A stretch of DNA of 64,000 bases from Epiperipatus broadwayi. Its lineage: Eukaryota; Onychophora; Udeonychophora; Euonychophora; Peripatidae. Position 1 is the first letter of the stretch, and every line of letters begins with the position of its first letter. Below are positions 1-11,879 of this stretch, in pieces. The stretch spans positions 15,931,254 to 15,995,253 of the forward strand of contig JAQFVV010006197.1 of the NCBI GenBank assembly GCA_028023455.1. The letters are read 5' to 3'. The position numbers were made by a program, and so were the translations under genes. The notes beneath the pieces are model-generated. The model was not told where the DNA came from, ran no database searches, and was given only the letters and a program-made list of their open reading frames with translations.

Positions 1-430
1 ACCTGTGCCATTTAAACATTATTAATATATGCCCAGACTAAGGGTGACATAAGTAATGTTTGTTAAAACAAATGTAATCAAAAAATGAAAAAAAAGTTAG
101 ATGCATTCGTAAAAAAAATTATTTATTTTATATTCAGTACACAGTGTTTATAAAGTGGGGAGGGAGTATAGACTAAACCCATTATGCAACTATTTTTTTT
201 TTTTACTTTATTTATAACCTAACCAAATTGTTATTTCAATAAATAAATTTATGATATAGGTGGCTATTACGGAAGCCAGTATTCGGTGTAGGGAATGGGG
301 AAAATAAATATTATTTTATACTTTTAATCTGTTTCTAGCATAATTCATTTGCATTTAAACTTATAGATATAGTTGATAAACTTACCCAAATAACCTGAGA
401 TAAGAAACCATTTAATGAGCTAGTTAGTGG

Positions 431-639
431 GATAAACTTATCAGGGGGTTAAATTATAGCCTTACTTGGCATCCAAGCTTTCTTTATTTAATATCATTAT
501 TAAAATGCTTATCCAAATCTTCTTTGCATACTCTGATAAACTTATCAGGGGGTTAAATTATAGCCTTACTTGGCATCCAAGCTTTCTTTATTTAATATCA
601 TTATTAAAATGCTTATCCAAATCTTCTTTGCATACTCTC
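431..639. repeat. Tandem duplication, 104 bp x 2
   Basis: A unit beginning GATAAACTTATCAGGGGG occurs at 431-534 and again at 535-639, almost without change. This is a recent local duplication. The 64-codon open frame crossing it has no recognisable content. Confidence 0.9.
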
Positions 640-1011
640 TCTCGTGAGAAAAGGGGGTGAGGAGATTTCTTTAACGGGGGTTGCGCGAAAAACTGTCTAA
701 TAGTACAGTTTTTCAAAAGTGTGCAAAGGAAGGACAGAGATTTTCATTAATATATATATAATTGGATGGGAGTGAGTTTAATTTAACAAGGGAGGATTTA
801 GACTGATCTATTTAGGGTTAAATCCCCATCCTCTAATAATTCTTTAGTACATACTTATTTGTATTTAACCGGGGTATTACTAGGGGTTATTATCAACCTT
901 TCAACTTTAGCATATACGTCATTTCATGCTCGATGAGTATATGGGTCATTTACTCGTAAGACCGAGTGAAGGAAGGATGGACCGGTATAATATATATATA
1001 ATAGTACAATA

Positions 1012-1830
1012 CAGAGAGCATATGAATAGCTTAAACAAGCTCTTAATTAATAAGTGCGGTATGAGAAAATATTTCTCCCATCTCCAGACCAACTAGTTTT
1101 GAGCTTATGGCTCACGTCAGTGGAGAGCTATAATATTCGGATACTAGATCTAAAATATAAACTCAAAACCCAGCACTTATTTTATACGTATATTTAAGTA
1201 GAAACTCTCAATTTTTCGGACATGAAAATGTCTTTAAATCTAGCTATCCAACTTAAATAGCTATATGGGACTGAACTAAATTTAGATCTACCATATTTTA
1301 ATAGCCTCAGCATAGCCAAAGTCTTAAAGATAAAATTACAATAATCAAAAAAGCAAGTCAACGTGACATTACTTTTATAAGCTTTACAAAAATGCAATAC
1401 AGAGAGCTTACCAATAGCTCAAACAAGCTCTTAATTAATAAGTGCAGTATGAGAAAATATTTAAAATCTCTATCCAGAACACTCCCATCTTCAGACCAAT
1501 TGTTTTTGAGCTTATGGTTTTTTTAATTATTATAATTTTACCTTTAAGGCTTTGGCTATGCTGAGGCTATTAAAATATGGTAGATCTGAATTTAGTTCAG
1601 TCCCATATAACTATTTAAGTTAGGTATCTGGATTTAAAGACATTTTCATGTGCGTGAGTTTCTACTTAAATATACATATGAAATAAGTGCCGGGTTTTGA
1701 GTTTATATTTTAGATCTAGTGTCAGAATATTCTAGCTCTCTACAAGCTTGAAACTAGTTGGTCTGGAGATGGGAGTGCTCTGGATAGAGATTTTAAATAT
1801 TTTCTCATATCGCACTTATTAATTAAGATG
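1012..1830. repeat. Foldback (inverted-repeat) element
   Basis: The block 1040-1390 (ACAGAGAGC..., CTTAATTAATAAGTGC) recurs in reverse complement at about 1526-1828, with a partial direct copy of its start at 1391-1525. Arms of about 300 bp pair at high identity. About 60 bp around 1350-1405 also recurs inverted at about 2145-2210, inside the LINE fragment next door, so the foldback partly derives from that LINE family or shares its flank. No coding capacity. Confidence 0.75.
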
Positions 1831-2160
1831 TGATGTGATGTATTGTGGCTTCTCCTTAAACAAAGTCAAGAATATCTCAGCAATTATGCCCAGATAAACC
1901 TGTTAGCCATTTTATTTTCCATTCCCCATTCTAAATTTTCCCATATTCTGCTCCATCCCATTTCCACAACATAATCTTTGCCAACTCTATAACCTTTATA
2001 TCTAAATCCCCTTTATCTTTTCCCAAACCCAGCATAAAAACCAATAATTCACTTTCTGTATAATCACTTTTTTCATATTTATTCTTCCATAACTTCATTA
2101 TATGTACCCCTTCTGTTTTCAAGCATTTACACTCTCTGTATTGCATTTTTATAACTACAA
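1831..2160 (-). mobile_element. LINE 3'-end fragment with (ATCAC)n tail
   Basis: The minus-strand frame 2146-1931 encodes ECKCLKTEGVHIMKLWKNKY followed by a LGLGKDKGDLDIK segment. This is closely similar to the plus-strand peptide at 31674-31931. The pattern (WECKCLK... near the end of the ORF) resembles the C-terminal tail of LINE reverse transcriptases. Both copies end in short repeats of CATCA (here GATGTGATGTGATG at 1829-1843 on the plus strand), the expected 3' tail of a target-primed retrotransposon. The clade was not identified. The copy is strongly 5'-truncated. Confidence 0.6.
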
Positions 2161-2394
2161 GCTTATAAAAGTAATGTTATGTTATATATGACTTGCTTTT
2201 TTTGATTATATATAAAAGTAAAATCATTATTTGCAATAAATATAAAAATTTACTGCATCTAAATATTTAGATAAGAATTAAATATTGCTGGTTTTATAGC
2301 AATTAGATGAAAATTTCTGAAACCAATTTTTAGCAAATATAATCAATATTTTAAATAAATAAATGTAATAAATAACACATATATATATATGTAC

Positions 2395-2557
2395 CAGAAT
2401 TAATTGGAGGTGATCTTATAACTTCTGTGATGAAAGTTAATAATTTGTTTGTTACTCCCAACCGTTCAATATCTACAGGTAATCCTTCTTTAATGGCATC
2501 ACACATATGATTTACTATAGTAGATGTTTTCAGTCCACATTCCATTGCAGTAGTTTC
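2395..2557 (-). CDS. WRN: WRN-like RecQ helicase, exon coding the C-terminal helical region
   Basis: Internal exon of 163 bp, bounded by a CAG acceptor at 2560-2558 and a GT donor at 2394-2393. Read from its first base, it gives 54 codons plus one base. The peptide contains the segments KEGLPVDIERLGVT and EVIRSPPINS, which resemble the region after the HRDC domain in animal Werner helicases (pattern PLD-ERAGLT ... DVIRNPPVNS). In WRN this region is a C-terminal helix-turn-helix-like segment outside the catalytic core; WRN is a nuclear 3'-5' RecQ helicase in DNA repair and replication-fork maintenance. The exon starts in phase 0, matching the phase in which the exon at 13057-12968 ends. It ends in phase 1, so at least one more exon is needed; I found none in 1-2394. 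Motif and phase agreement are seen in the sequence; the function is known of the family. Confidence 0.83.
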
Positions 2558-4020
2558 CTGTAAAAATAATAAAATAAACAAGTAAAAAAACCCAAAGATA
2601 TTCAATTAGTCAAAAGTTGAATTCTTATTACATGTATATAAATCATGTACACTCATACATATATTTTAGGCAAAAAATATTTTTATAATAGCTCATCTTA
2701 AAGTAGATAACAATTAATATTTTTTATGTGACAGCTTCATAAGAGTAGACTACAGGTTTTAGTGGAAGAAATATAAGCAGGTATTTGTGAATGTACAGTA
2801 CATTTATTTGTAGATATTTAAATATTCATTAGAATAATAATTGTGTTAATTTTCTTTCTTTTTAACCTTTTGTCTAATTAATTGTTGTATGTTTTCATAT
2901 TTTACATTAAATGTGGAATTTCTATTTTTTTATTTTTTATTATTTCACATCTTTATGACTGAAATGTTATTTATTTATTACCATAAACATCATAATTAAA
3001 CAACATTTAAAGATTTTCTGATAGTCAGTTGAGATTTTTTAAATAAAAAATTCTAGTTATATTCATTTATTTGCGTAATTATTTGTAAATGTAAAAATAA
3101 TTTTAATTTATGTAATTTATCATCTCTGTAATAATAATAAACTACATTATATATATATATAACTTTGTTCAGTTTTATCACTAGATGACAGCATGACATA
3201 ACCGCTTTCTAAAATAACTTTTAATTGGATTAACTGGAAAGTGTCCCACAAACTGATAAAGGCAGGTATTAAAATATGCTGAAGAATTAAATGGTGAAAA
3301 GGTGTGACTGTATCTACATAAAAATTAGGAAAAATATTTCAGATGAACACTAGATATATAATGTATTAGAGATTGGGAAAGAAATTTTACTAAGTAAAAT
3401 GGATAAATGTTATTGAAATTAAAATACTTTGATTAAAAAAAAATATTAATTTTTCAAAATAAGATCAATATTGAAATTTAACATTTATAATAATAAAAGA
3501 AGTAAATTATTATTTAAGATTAAAACAGAAATCTAGTAAATTATGGGATATATATGATAAATAGATACACTGTGATAAACAAAAAAAAATGGATTCCTTC
3601 AAGTGGGTGAAAAATAAAGAAATTAGAAAGAAAGTAATAAAAAAGACAAATAGGATTCTTGAAAAATGAGAAAGAAGGAATAAAAATAAATGATGAGTTT
3701 AGTAAATAATTTTGAACAAAAAATAGATATATTGTATTATTTCTCAACCTTTATGATATAGCTCTCACTTATCAAAGTTTGTGACTTGCAGTAAAAGATC
3801 ATGTCCCATAAGAAAAAATTACTGCTTTAATTAAAAATTAAGCCAATGGAAATTTCTTTGAGATTTTAATTTTTACAGCATTATAAATTGCATCATACAT
3901 AAACAAATATAGAATTTCCATAGTAATCTCCAATGCTCCATTTTAAATTTAGGCATTGCTTATGCTATGATATATATATATAATATCGGTTAACTAAAAC
4001 AAAATTGTAATTATAATAAA

Positions 4021-4157
4021 AATAATAAATTTAATGGTAATAAACTATTATAAACAATTCTTAAATCTGCAGATTCGATTAATTTCTTAAACTTGCCTCA
4101 ACTTCTGCAGATTTAAGAATTGTTTATAATAGTCTATTACCATTAAATTTATTATTT
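4021..4157. repeat. Short hairpin repeat flanked by TA runs
   Basis: About 50 bp at 4021-4073 (ending ATCTGCAG) is repeated in reverse complement at 4105-4157 (starting CTGCAGAT) with nearly perfect pairing and a loop of about 31 bp. TATATATA runs flank both sides (3972-3982 and 4156-4167). This resembles a miniature inverted-repeat insertion into a TA microsatellite. No terminal signature places it in a family. Confidence 0.7.
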
Positions 4158-4802
4158 TATATATATAAAAGTAATTTCCACAAGCCATGAATAAACAGCA
4201 CTCATATGTTAATAAATGTTAGTAATGAATAATCTCCACTTCTTCCTTAAGTTATGATATAATTAAATGAACATTTTCTAATGATGCTGGAAATAATGTG
4301 ATATTTATTTATTAGGCAAATTTGAAATACAGCATAAATCATCCTGAAATTATATCTATACATCACAGGACAAAAATTGTTTTATTTTTAACAGCCTGTA
4401 ATATTTACACTAGTTTTATGGATGTATATAATAAATATGTGTAGTCCAATACAAATCTAAATTGAACAGAAGTAATCACTTTCTGCAAAACTTGAATAAG
4501 TAGTACTCATAAATATTAACTCCTTAAGTTTTGATGCATTTAAATGAACATTCATTGATAATGATGAAAATGTGTATATATCACAACAACTTATGTATAA
4601 AATTACTCAGCCCACTCTACCTAGATTTATTCAACCCATCCTATCTAGATTATAAAGAATTTATTACAAACTGGTAAAAAACAAAACTATAGCTCTTATC
4701 AATAAAATTGCTATTCATGTTTACAGGACAGAATTTATTCCAAATTATTTTGCTAACTACCAGCATAATTCACTATATAAGAAATTGAAATAAATATCAT
4801 TA

Positions 4803-7103
4803 TCAACCATTATCAATCCACTGCAGGATGAAGGTCTCTCCAAGTTTAATCCATCTTCTCCGATCTTTAGCTTCTCTTCTCCACATCACCCCTACACATT
4901 TTCTTATTTCATCCATCCATCTTACATGTGGTCTCCTTCTGGGTCTTTTACAATCTCTTGGAATCCAGTTTAAAATTTCAATTGTCCATCTATTATCCTC
5001 TCTTCTAGCAATATGTCCAGCCCAACTCCACTTCAATCTTTTAATTTTTTCAATGAGGTCAGTAACACCTGTTTGTTCTCTTACCCATACATTGCATTTT
5101 CGATCTCTTCTTGTTACTCCCAACATACATCTCTCCATACTTCTTTGAGTGGTCTGAAGTCTCTGTATTGATCTTCTATTAAGTGTCCAAGTCTCAGATC
5201 CATAAGTAAGAACTGGTAAAACACATTTGTTAAAAACCTTTCTTTTCAAACACATAGGCATATTTCCTTTTAATATCAAGTTATTTCTACCAAAAGCACT
5301 CCAACCAAGTTTAATTCTATGATTAATTTCCTCTATTATGTTTCCATCTGTATTAATAATCTGACCAAGGTATTTGTAACTATTAACTTCTTCTAATTCA
5401 TCATAATCAATCTTTATTTTCATATTTTGAGCAAATCGATTAAACATTACTTTAGTCTTTTTAACATTTATCTTTAGTCCTACTTTCCTACTTTCATCTG
5501 ATAACTCCTGCAACATTTCCTGCAGCTCGGAAGCATTATTTGCAAAAACAACTACATCATCTGCGAAATCTAAATGACTTAAATAATCTCCATTTACTTT
5601 CACTCCTTTAGTTTCCCATTTTAATCCACAAAATACTTCTTGCAGCACTGCTGTAAAAAGTTTTGGAGATATGGAGTCACCTTGTCTTACACCTTTCTCA
5701 ATGTTGACTTTCCCAGTATCATTATGTAATCTAATTGTTGCTGTTGCATTTTTATAAATATTCTTTAAAATATGACAATATCCTGGATCTATACCTTGAT
5801 GATCCAATGCTTTAATCACTGAAGAAATGTTTATAGAATCAAATGCCTTTTCATAATCTACAAATCCAAAACATAATGACAACTCATATTCATTTGTCCT
5901 TTCTATAACTTCTCTCAATACTTGAATATGATCTACTGTACTAAAACCACTTTTAAATCCAGCTTGTTCTCTTGGTTGGTGAAAATCCAAGGTTCTCTGT
6001 AGACGAGTTGTAATTATCTTGGTAAAAATTTTATATAAAACTGATAAAAGGCTGATAGGTCTGTAATTTCTAATATCTTCTTTATCACCTTTTTTAAATA
6101 TTAATATTATTACTGCATTCTTCCAATCATCCGGTACATCTTTATCATTTAGACATTTGGTATATAACTTTGCTAATATTTTTTCTGTTTCTTCACCTGC
6201 TTCTTTTAATATATCAATTATAATTCCATCATTACCTGGAGCCTTTCCTTTCTTCATACATTTAATTGCATTTCTCACTTCTTCATTTAAAATTCTGGGC
6301 AATTCGGAAGATGTAATAGATATAGGAGGTACTTGTTCTTTATTACTATATAATTCTTGATAAAAATCTTCTACCAATTTCATAATGTCATCCCTCTGTT
6401 TAGTAATAATTCCATCTTTTTTCCTTATTGCAGATATAAATTTCCTACCAATACCAAAATGTTGTTTTACATTCTTAAGACTTTTATTTTCTTCTACAGC
6501 TTTTCTTGCTAGTTCACAGTTATACTTTCTTATATCATTTTCAACTCTTTTCCGCACCATTTTACAAAATTCGAGATATTCAATTCTTTTTAATGCATCA
6601 TTCTTGCATATCTTCATATTCCTTCTTTTCTTCATAAGTTCTCTAGTCTCAGTAGAAATTTTATTAGTCAATTGCTTTTTTCTACCAGCTATCTTTGTTG
6701 CAGTTTTTAAAAGTTTATCAGTTATTTTCATATTAATTTCATTCAAATCTGAATCATGTTCAAAATCTACTAATACTTGAAACCGATTTGTAAGTTCTAA
6801 TTTAAATTCATTAGAATGTTTCTGAAGATTAGGAATATCAACTGTAAATATAGTTTTCCTTAATAATTTTTGTCTCTCTAGTTTTACATTAACATGTATC
6901 TTATCCCTTACTAATCGATGATCACTTCCTGTATTAAATTTATTAAGAACATTACAATCTTGAAATATGTATTTCCTGTTAGTCAAAATATAATCCAATT
7001 CTGCTGTACCTTCATTTGGATGCTTCCATGTCCATTTCCTTCTAACATTTTTCTCAAAAAAAGAATTCATAATATAAAGTTTTTCCTTCTCTGCAAACTC
7101 CAC
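4803..7103 (-). CDS. RTE element A, endonuclease end plus reverse transcriptase
   Basis: Encodes 766 residues of uninterrupted frame. The first part completes the endonuclease ([15 protein letters not shown], then GSDHRLVR with the catalytic SDH at about 59-61). The RT follows: [10 protein letters not shown] (near residue 285), NYRPISLL (near 343), PREQAGF (near 380), VDYEKAFDS with the first catalytic aspartates (near 415), [10 protein letters not shown] (near 465), and the FADD active site (about 511-514, the YxDD position). A C-terminal region with [10 protein letters not shown] (near 630) and AGHIARR (near 700) is typical of RTE-like and related LINE proteins. The catalytic residues are present, so the RT is probably recently functional. 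The first codon used here is only the first ATG after the frameshift near 7155, not a natural start. Confidence 0.88.
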   Translation of the reverse strand: MEFAEKEKLYIMNSFFEKNVRRKWTWKHPNEGTAELDYILTNRKYIFQDCNVLNKFNTGSDHRLVRDKIHVNVKLERQKLLRKTIFTVDIPNLQKHSNEFKLELTNRFQVLVDFEHDSDLNEINMKITDKLLKTATKIAGRKKQLTNKISTETRELMKKRRNMKICKNDALKRIEYLEFCKMVRKRVENDIRKYNCELARKAVEENKSLKNVKQHFGIGRKFISAIRKKDGIITKQRDDIMKLVEDFYQELYSNKEQVPPISITSSELPRILNEEVRNAIKCMKKGKAPGNDGIIIDILKEAGEETEKILAKLYTKCLNDKDVPDDWKNAVIILIFKKGDKEDIRNYRPISLLSVLYKIFTKIITTRLQRTLDFHQPREQAGFKSGFSTVDHIQVLREVIERTNEYELSLCFGFVDYEKAFDSINISSVIKALDHQGIDPGYCHILKNIYKNATATIRLHNDTGKVNIEKGVRQGDSISPKLFTAVLQEVFCGLKWETKGVKVNGDYLSHLDFADDVVVFANNASELQEMLQELSDESRKVGLKINVKKTKVMFNRFAQNMKIKIDYDELEEVNSYKYLGQIINTDGNIIEEINHRIKLGWSAFGRNNLILKGNMPMCLKRKVFNKCVLPVLTYGSETWTLNRRSIQRLQTTQRSMERCMLGVTRRDRKCNVWVREQTGVTDLIEKIKRLKWSWAGHIARREDNRWTIEILNWIPRDCKRPRRRPHVRWMDEIRKCVGVMWRREAKDRRRWIKLGETFILQWIDNG

Positions 7104-7147
7104 AAGTCTATGTCCTCGCTCATTTCTATTACCATAACCAAAATTAC

Positions 7148-7786
7148 CTACAACCCTTTCACTTTCATTTGTTTACCAATTCTAGCATTAAAATCTCCCA
7201 TAACAATTTTAAAATGTTGTTTACTCTGATCAAAAGCCTTTTGTACATCCATATAAAAATCTTCTACTACTTCATCACTGTGAGAACTTGTTGGGGCATA
7301 AACCTGAATTATCTGCATTTGATATCTGCTATTAAGTTGTATAACTAATCTTGCCACTCTGTCTGATACACCATCAATCTCCACAATATTGTTCTTCCAC
7401 TTTTTATTTATAATGAATCTTACTCCACTTGTATTTCCAATATTTGTGCCTTTATAATAGAGCATATGTCCACTTTTTAAATCAATTGTCTCTTCACCTT
7501 TTCTTCTAACTTCACAAAGTCCAATAATATCCCATTTAATATAAGAGAGTTCTTCTTCTAATTCTTGCAATCTTCCTTCACTTGAAAGTGATCTGCAGTT
7601 GTAAGTACCTAAATAAAAAGTCGTCATCAAATGGCAGCCTGGGTCCGCCTCCAGGATATTCTTAGCACCCTCTGCCTTCGGCCACCAACCGCTGCCTTGG
7701 TTGGTGACTTTACAGCCTCCTGGGATTAAGGGCCATGCTTTATTTTTGTCTGTCATAATTGTATAATTGGGAAAAATCTTTATCAT
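7148..7786 (-). CDS. RTE element A, apurinic-type endonuclease (N-terminal part)
   Basis: Encodes about 212 residues of the endonuclease domain of the RTE retrotransposon. Visible landmarks of the exonuclease-endonuclease-phosphatase fold are GTYNCRSL (residues about 58-65), the acidic site in [11 protein letters not shown] (about 88-98), QVYAPT (about 166-171) and MGDFNARIG (about 196-204). The final catalytic SDH triad of the same domain lies in the next frame, at residues about 59-61 of the downstream ORF, so the domain is broken by the frameshift near 7155. Translation may begin at the ATG at 7786 or at the internal [10 protein letters not shown] start (7756). The protein nicks target DNA for target-primed reverse transcription. 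It is intronic and antisense to nothing; it lies in the same orientation as the host gene. Confidence 0.8.
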   Translation of the reverse strand: MIKIFPNYTIMTDKNKAWPLIPGGCKVTNQGSGWWPKAEGAKNILEADPGCHLMTTFYLGTYNCRSLSSEGRLQELEEELSYIKWDIIGLCEVRRKGEETIDLKSGHMLYYKGTNIGNTSGVRFIINKKWKNNIVEIDGVSDRVARLVIQLNSRYQMQIIQVYAPTSSHSDEVVEDFYMDVQKAFDQSKQHFKIVMGDFNARIGKQMKVKGL

Positions 7787-9309
7787 TTACACAAACATTC
7801 ATTCTGCCTTATCAGGCACTGAGAAGAAAGACCATGGTGTTTCTTGATCTTAAACTCAGAGGTAAAAAGCCAATAAACTCACCACGCTGGCTAATGCGTG
7901 TTGGTGAGCAGCCCATCCATGTTCGTATACTATATGAATAAACATATAGTAATAACAGCTGCAACGACAAGAACGTATGGAGTGGACATTAGGAATTTGC
8001 CCTGCTCGGTTCCTTTAAGACCTCCAAGAGGAATCAAAGGGTCTCCTTTCAGTTAATAGCAAACTCCTTTCTGCAGCCGAAATATATATATATAACTACA
8101 ATGAAATAGTATAACAAATGTCACAATAACGTATGCATAAAATTATCCACCTTCTTATATAATGAATTATAAAGATTTACAAGGTTATTTAAATAATTAG
8201 AAACTAATACTGCTTTGTAACTGAAAATAAAAAGTTTATGAATAAAAGCTGTAGTCATATCTTAATTTATTTAAAATTTATCCTGATTGTTTTTGTTGTT
8301 ATAAAATCCTAAAATTTACTTTTAATATTTAATTTAGATAAATTTTCTACATAAATTGTAGTGATATTAATTGATATTAGTGTTTTCTGAAAAGATAGAG
8401 ATGCTAGAATGATCCAAAAAGATGACATTAGTTTCCAAGGCAATTAGGGAATGTTGAATAAAAATAATACAAAGAAAAAGCAGAAGAAAAATTTGAAAAG
8501 TTGTTCATATGTTTCAGCCATTATATATATAAAAGTTAAAGACATAATGATTATTTTTTTTTTTTTTAAATAAATACACAAAATGCAAATTATAACTGAT
8601 CAGTGCGTAAATCCACTGACAGGTCTTAATAAACAGTGTTAGCAGGAGAGTTTATTGGGAAGTCCAGCATGCATTAACACTAATATGAGCATATAATGAA
8701 TTGTTTACAACATATTATGAGTAGCTGACATATAAAAAATTTAATATTTCTGAATTGTGTGACAAGCAATTAACAATACCACAAGCACAATAAATATTTA
8801 AAAATTTTAATTCATATTCTACAATCTACATCTTTAATCTTTACAAACTATGGATTACATACAAAGCAAATTGTATTATTGTTGTAACAACAAATCACAT
8901 ATAAATATTTTTATATATTTCTTTCCTTATATATCTACCATATGTTTCCGTGTGACTCAGTACAGCTTCATGAATAAAAGATAATTGCTTATAACTTTTT
9001 GATGGAAAAATCTATGTACACAGTTGAAAACTATATTGATAAATAACATCAATTATTTATAAATTCACTTGTTTGTTGTAGTTTTCCACTATGCATTTAG
9101 ACAGCTATAAACCCTTCCATTTAAAAACATAGTAGTAGTCAAATGAAATAATTGATTAAATATACATATATAATATTTAAATACAAGTATATTGTCTATA
9201 CTGAACTTAATGTAATTTAAAAGGGATTTGAACTCAGACTTTCAAGATCTGTACAGCTATCCATTCCATCTTATACAGTGATACACATGACCACATACAT
9301 GTGAAAAAG

Positions 9310-9380
9310 ATAAATGATCTCCAATACACGTATTTCATGCTGAACCAGCACTCAATGAGTTCAGATGGTCTAGATCATCA
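9310..9380 (-). ncRNA. Hammerhead ribozyme-like core, family 1 (left arm)
   Basis: On the minus strand the sequence reads CTCATTGA (decayed CUGAUGA), GTGCTGGTTCAGCAT (stem II), GAAA (plus positions 9333-9336), then TAC-GT-GTA (a minimal stem III with a two-base loop), TT, and GGAGATCATTTATC, which pairs with GATGATCT upstream. GAAA and stem III are intact; the first box is damaged. Confidence 0.5.
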
Positions 9381-9564
9381 TTTTCCACACACACAGTTTT
9401 ATATTAAGATATCAAATCTTCATACTTTAATGGACATTGTTCAATCTTCTCCAGCCATCCATATCATTGAAAATCTGATAATGGAATGCTCAAAGCTTGT
9501 CCATTAAAGTATGAAGATTTTCTATCTTAATATAAAACTGAGCACTGATTATATATATATATGG

Positions 9565-9635
9565 GAGATAATGATCTGGACCAACTGATGAGTGCTGGTT
9601 CAGCACAAAATATGCATATTGGAGATCATTTATCT
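9565..9635 (+). ncRNA. Hammerhead ribozyme-like core, family 1 (right arm)
   Basis: The conserved box CTGATGA is at 9585-9591, followed by a hairpin GTGCT/AGCAC with a GGTTC loop (stem II). Then comes AAAA where GAAA is expected (one substitution). Stem III would be the short self-complementary ATATGCATAT, and TTGGAGATCATTTATC pairs back with GATAATGATCTGGACCAA upstream (stem I). This is the order of a type I hammerhead. The left arm and the 45.4 kb copy keep GAAA, so the family ancestor had both boxes. This copy itself is probably inactive. Confidence 0.6.
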
Positions 9636-9735
9636 TTTTCACATATATATGGTCATGTGTATTGGTTGTATAAGATGGAGTGGATAGCTGTAGGGAGCTT
9701 AAAAGTCTGAGTTCAAATCTCTTCTAAATTAAATA

Positions 9736-9737
<2 letters not shown>

Positions 9738-9776
<39 letters not shown>
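9738..9776. repeat. (TA)n microsatellite
   Basis: An uninterrupted TA run of about 39 bases directly outside the foldback at 9225-9728. Several other repeats in this window also abut TA runs. Confidence 0.95.
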
Positions 9777-9778
<2 letters not shown>

Positions 9779-10507
9779 GAGCACTTAAGAGTTTTTATAA
9801 TTCACATTTTACTTTACATTATCAATGGTAGAAGTTTTTATTGTTTGACAATTAAAAAGTTATTAAGAAATCTATTTGTTATATAAAAATAAGTTGAATA
9901 GTGTATTTATAATATCTTCTATGTATAATGCACTTAAGATATGCTTATTGAAAATTTCTTTTAATATTTAAGCTATCACATTTTATCATGATAATAATGC
10001 ATCATTTGTTGTAAATAGAAAATATGAAAACTAGAAAATAATTAATATAAAATCACATGAAAACAGACCCATAATGAGAATTTAAAATAGAAAAAAAAAT
10101 TGATAATATAAATTTAAAAAATATGTTGCATTTAGAAGATTAGAATAAAAGATTTCCAAAGATCTGAAATTCATTAATAATATATGTGATGAGAAGAGAG
10201 AATAATTTTTGCATGTTTTATATTTTGAAACCAGATGGAGAGTGAAAATCTTAATTATGGATAAAATAGAAATAAATAAGAGTGTGTCACAAAGATAATT
10301 CTACGAAATGAAAGATATCAGTTTTCTCTAATGCTATAGGAATGTTTGCAATAAGATGATATTTAATTTATTTGTTTTACTTTTTCTTTATTTTTTTTTT
10401 AAAAATTTATTAATATTTTTAATTTGTTTTTTACTGTATTATTTATATTATATTTGTCATTAGACCATAGCTCTGAGAAAAACTGCAGGATAGTCAAAAT
10501 TGTGTGT

Positions 10508-10850
10508 GTATATATTGTAACCGGACGCACGACCAATCCCACTCTTCGTTGGTTTTCTTTCCTGATGAGCATATTGCAGGAAGGAACTATCGACTGGCTT
10601 TCCCCAATGCAGATGTCACACCACCTACAACAATATTTCCTGCTCATCAGAGGATGTAGCACCATAGAGATTGGAAGCATCTAGAAATTTATGTGTTTGG
10701 TTTCCCAAACGGTGCCACTAGAGTTCCATCTCACAACAACCTTACTTACCATCGTCTGGTTATGCTGAACATAGCTAAGGAAGCATGAGATTCTTGTGAG
10801 CAAGAGCAATAGATAACTAGTGATGCAAAAATGGAACTAAACAATTAAAT
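10508..10850. other. Unclassified GC-richer block
   Basis: Base composition differs from its surroundings. CCTGATGAGCA at 10561-10571 recurs inverted around 10641-10655 (TGCTCATCAG). Open frames on both strands (10424-10684 plus, 10399-10680 minus) have no recognisable motifs. Probably an old transposon fragment; no family assigned. Confidence 0.35.
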
Positions 10851-11029
10851 TAATTTTTAATAAAAACAATTTTATTAACAATATTTATTGATAAGTCCTT
10901 CCAATAGAGTTCACCATTTGTATCAAATGAAAGCTCATTTCAGTTCATCTTGTGTGCAGAAGTCAAAAAGCTTTTTATCAAGTATACATATACATAAGTT
11001 TTATCACTTGATTCAGATGTGGTTTATTC

Positions 11030-11680
11030 CGGTATGCATCTAAGCATTTATAACTCATTATTATTTAATTATTCTAATATATAGCACATCCAGGTTTAGA
11101 GATATTTATTATTCAGTCAATCACAGACATATATTTTTACATAGGTTTCATCACTTTATCCAAATGTGAATTATTCAGGTATGCATCTAAGCATTTATAA
11201 CTCATTATCATTTAATTATTTTAATATTTATTATTTAGTCAAACATAGATGTATATTTTTACATAAGTTTCATCACTTTATATATCTCAGCATTTATAAC
11301 TCATTAATATGTATCACTTCCAGATTTATAGATATTTATTATTCAATCAAACACAGATGTATATTTTATGTAGGTTTTATCACTTTATCCAAATGTGAAT
11401 TATTCAGATAAGCATTTATAATTCATTGTCATTTAATTATTCTAATATATAATAATTTCATGTTTGTAGATATTTATTATTCAATCAAACACAGACGTAT
11501 ATTTTTACGTAGATTTTACCACTTTATCCAAATGTGGATTATTCAGGTATATATATAAGCATTTGTAATTCATTGTCATTTAATTATTCTAATATATAAC
11601 AATTTCATTTTTGTATATTTTTATTACTCAGTCAAACACAGACGTATATTTTTATACATAAGTTTGTTATCAGTCCATAT
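11030..11680. repeat. Satellite-like tandem repeat, about 107-146 bp unit, five or more copies
   Basis: The motif TATTTATTATTCAGTCAAaCACAGAyGTATATTTTTA recurs, with changes, at about 11104, 11227, 11334, 11472 and 11618. The intervening text (CATCACTTTATCCAAATGTG, GCATTTATAACTCATTATCA) is also repeated. Unit length drifts through small deletions. The apparent ORF at 11166-11411 is an artefact of this repeat. Confidence 0.85.
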
Positions 11681-11879
11681 TTGTAGAACATTTATAATTT
11701 TGAACATATAATGCAATTAATGTTTTCATATTATTCCATTTATTTTCTATTGTAAACTTATTGTACAATTAATAATTGATAGGTAAAACATTATTACTAT
11801 TATAGAATTAATAATTGAATTTTTTTCTAATGCTTATCTTTATTTTTTTTTGTGTTTATTGCTGTTTTCACTAAATAAT

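Larger units (their letters stand above)
1..2394 (-). other. Intron after the last visible WRN-like exon
   Basis: No coding exon was recognised here. The stretch holds a 104 bp tandem duplication, a foldback repeat and a LINE 3' fragment, each listed separately. The remainder (about 1-430 and 640-1010) is AT-rich with no recognised feature. Confidence 0.6.
4795..8080 (-). mobile_element. RTE-type non-LTR retrotransposon, copy A, near full length
   Basis: The element reads on the minus strand: a 5' untranslated part (about 8080-7787), an endonuclease region, reverse transcriptase, and a short 3' end (GATAATGGTTGATAATG near 4800). The coding length is near 1000 codons, typical of RTE-clade LINEs with one ORF. 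A single missing base near 7155, judged against copy B (44430 region), puts endonuclease and RT in different frames; otherwise the frame is open. The 5' end (TTTCTGCAGC) is shared with copy B at about 45190, which supports it as the true element boundary. It inserted next to a TATATATATA run. I could not define a convincing target duplication. Confidence 0.85.
9225..9728. repeat. Foldback repeat carrying hammerhead-like motifs in both arms
   Basis: The left arm (9225-9458) and right arm (9507-9728) are reverse complements around a 48-bp centre. Each arm has a B-box-like tract near its outer end (GAGTTCAAATC, minus strand at about 9227-9237 and plus strand at 9706-9716) and a hammerhead-like core (listed separately). 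The element lies between TA microsatellites; (TA)n runs directly outside the right arm. A single, unpaired copy of the same family is at 45281-45600. A non-autonomous, possibly tRNA-headed retroelement is my inference. Confidence 0.75.

Noticed and set aside
4828-7229. Plus-strand open frames of 60-131 codons (for example 6385-6780)
   Set aside because: They lie antisense to the RTE reverse transcriptase and recur at the same relative place in copy B (41771-42169). They are shadows of conserved retrotransposon sequence.
10555-10665. CTGATGA-like boxes on both strands (10562 plus, 10644 minus) as further hammerheads
   Set aside because: Neither is followed by a proper stem II plus GAAA with a closing stem I. 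The 7-base box alone is expected by chance a few times in 64 kb.
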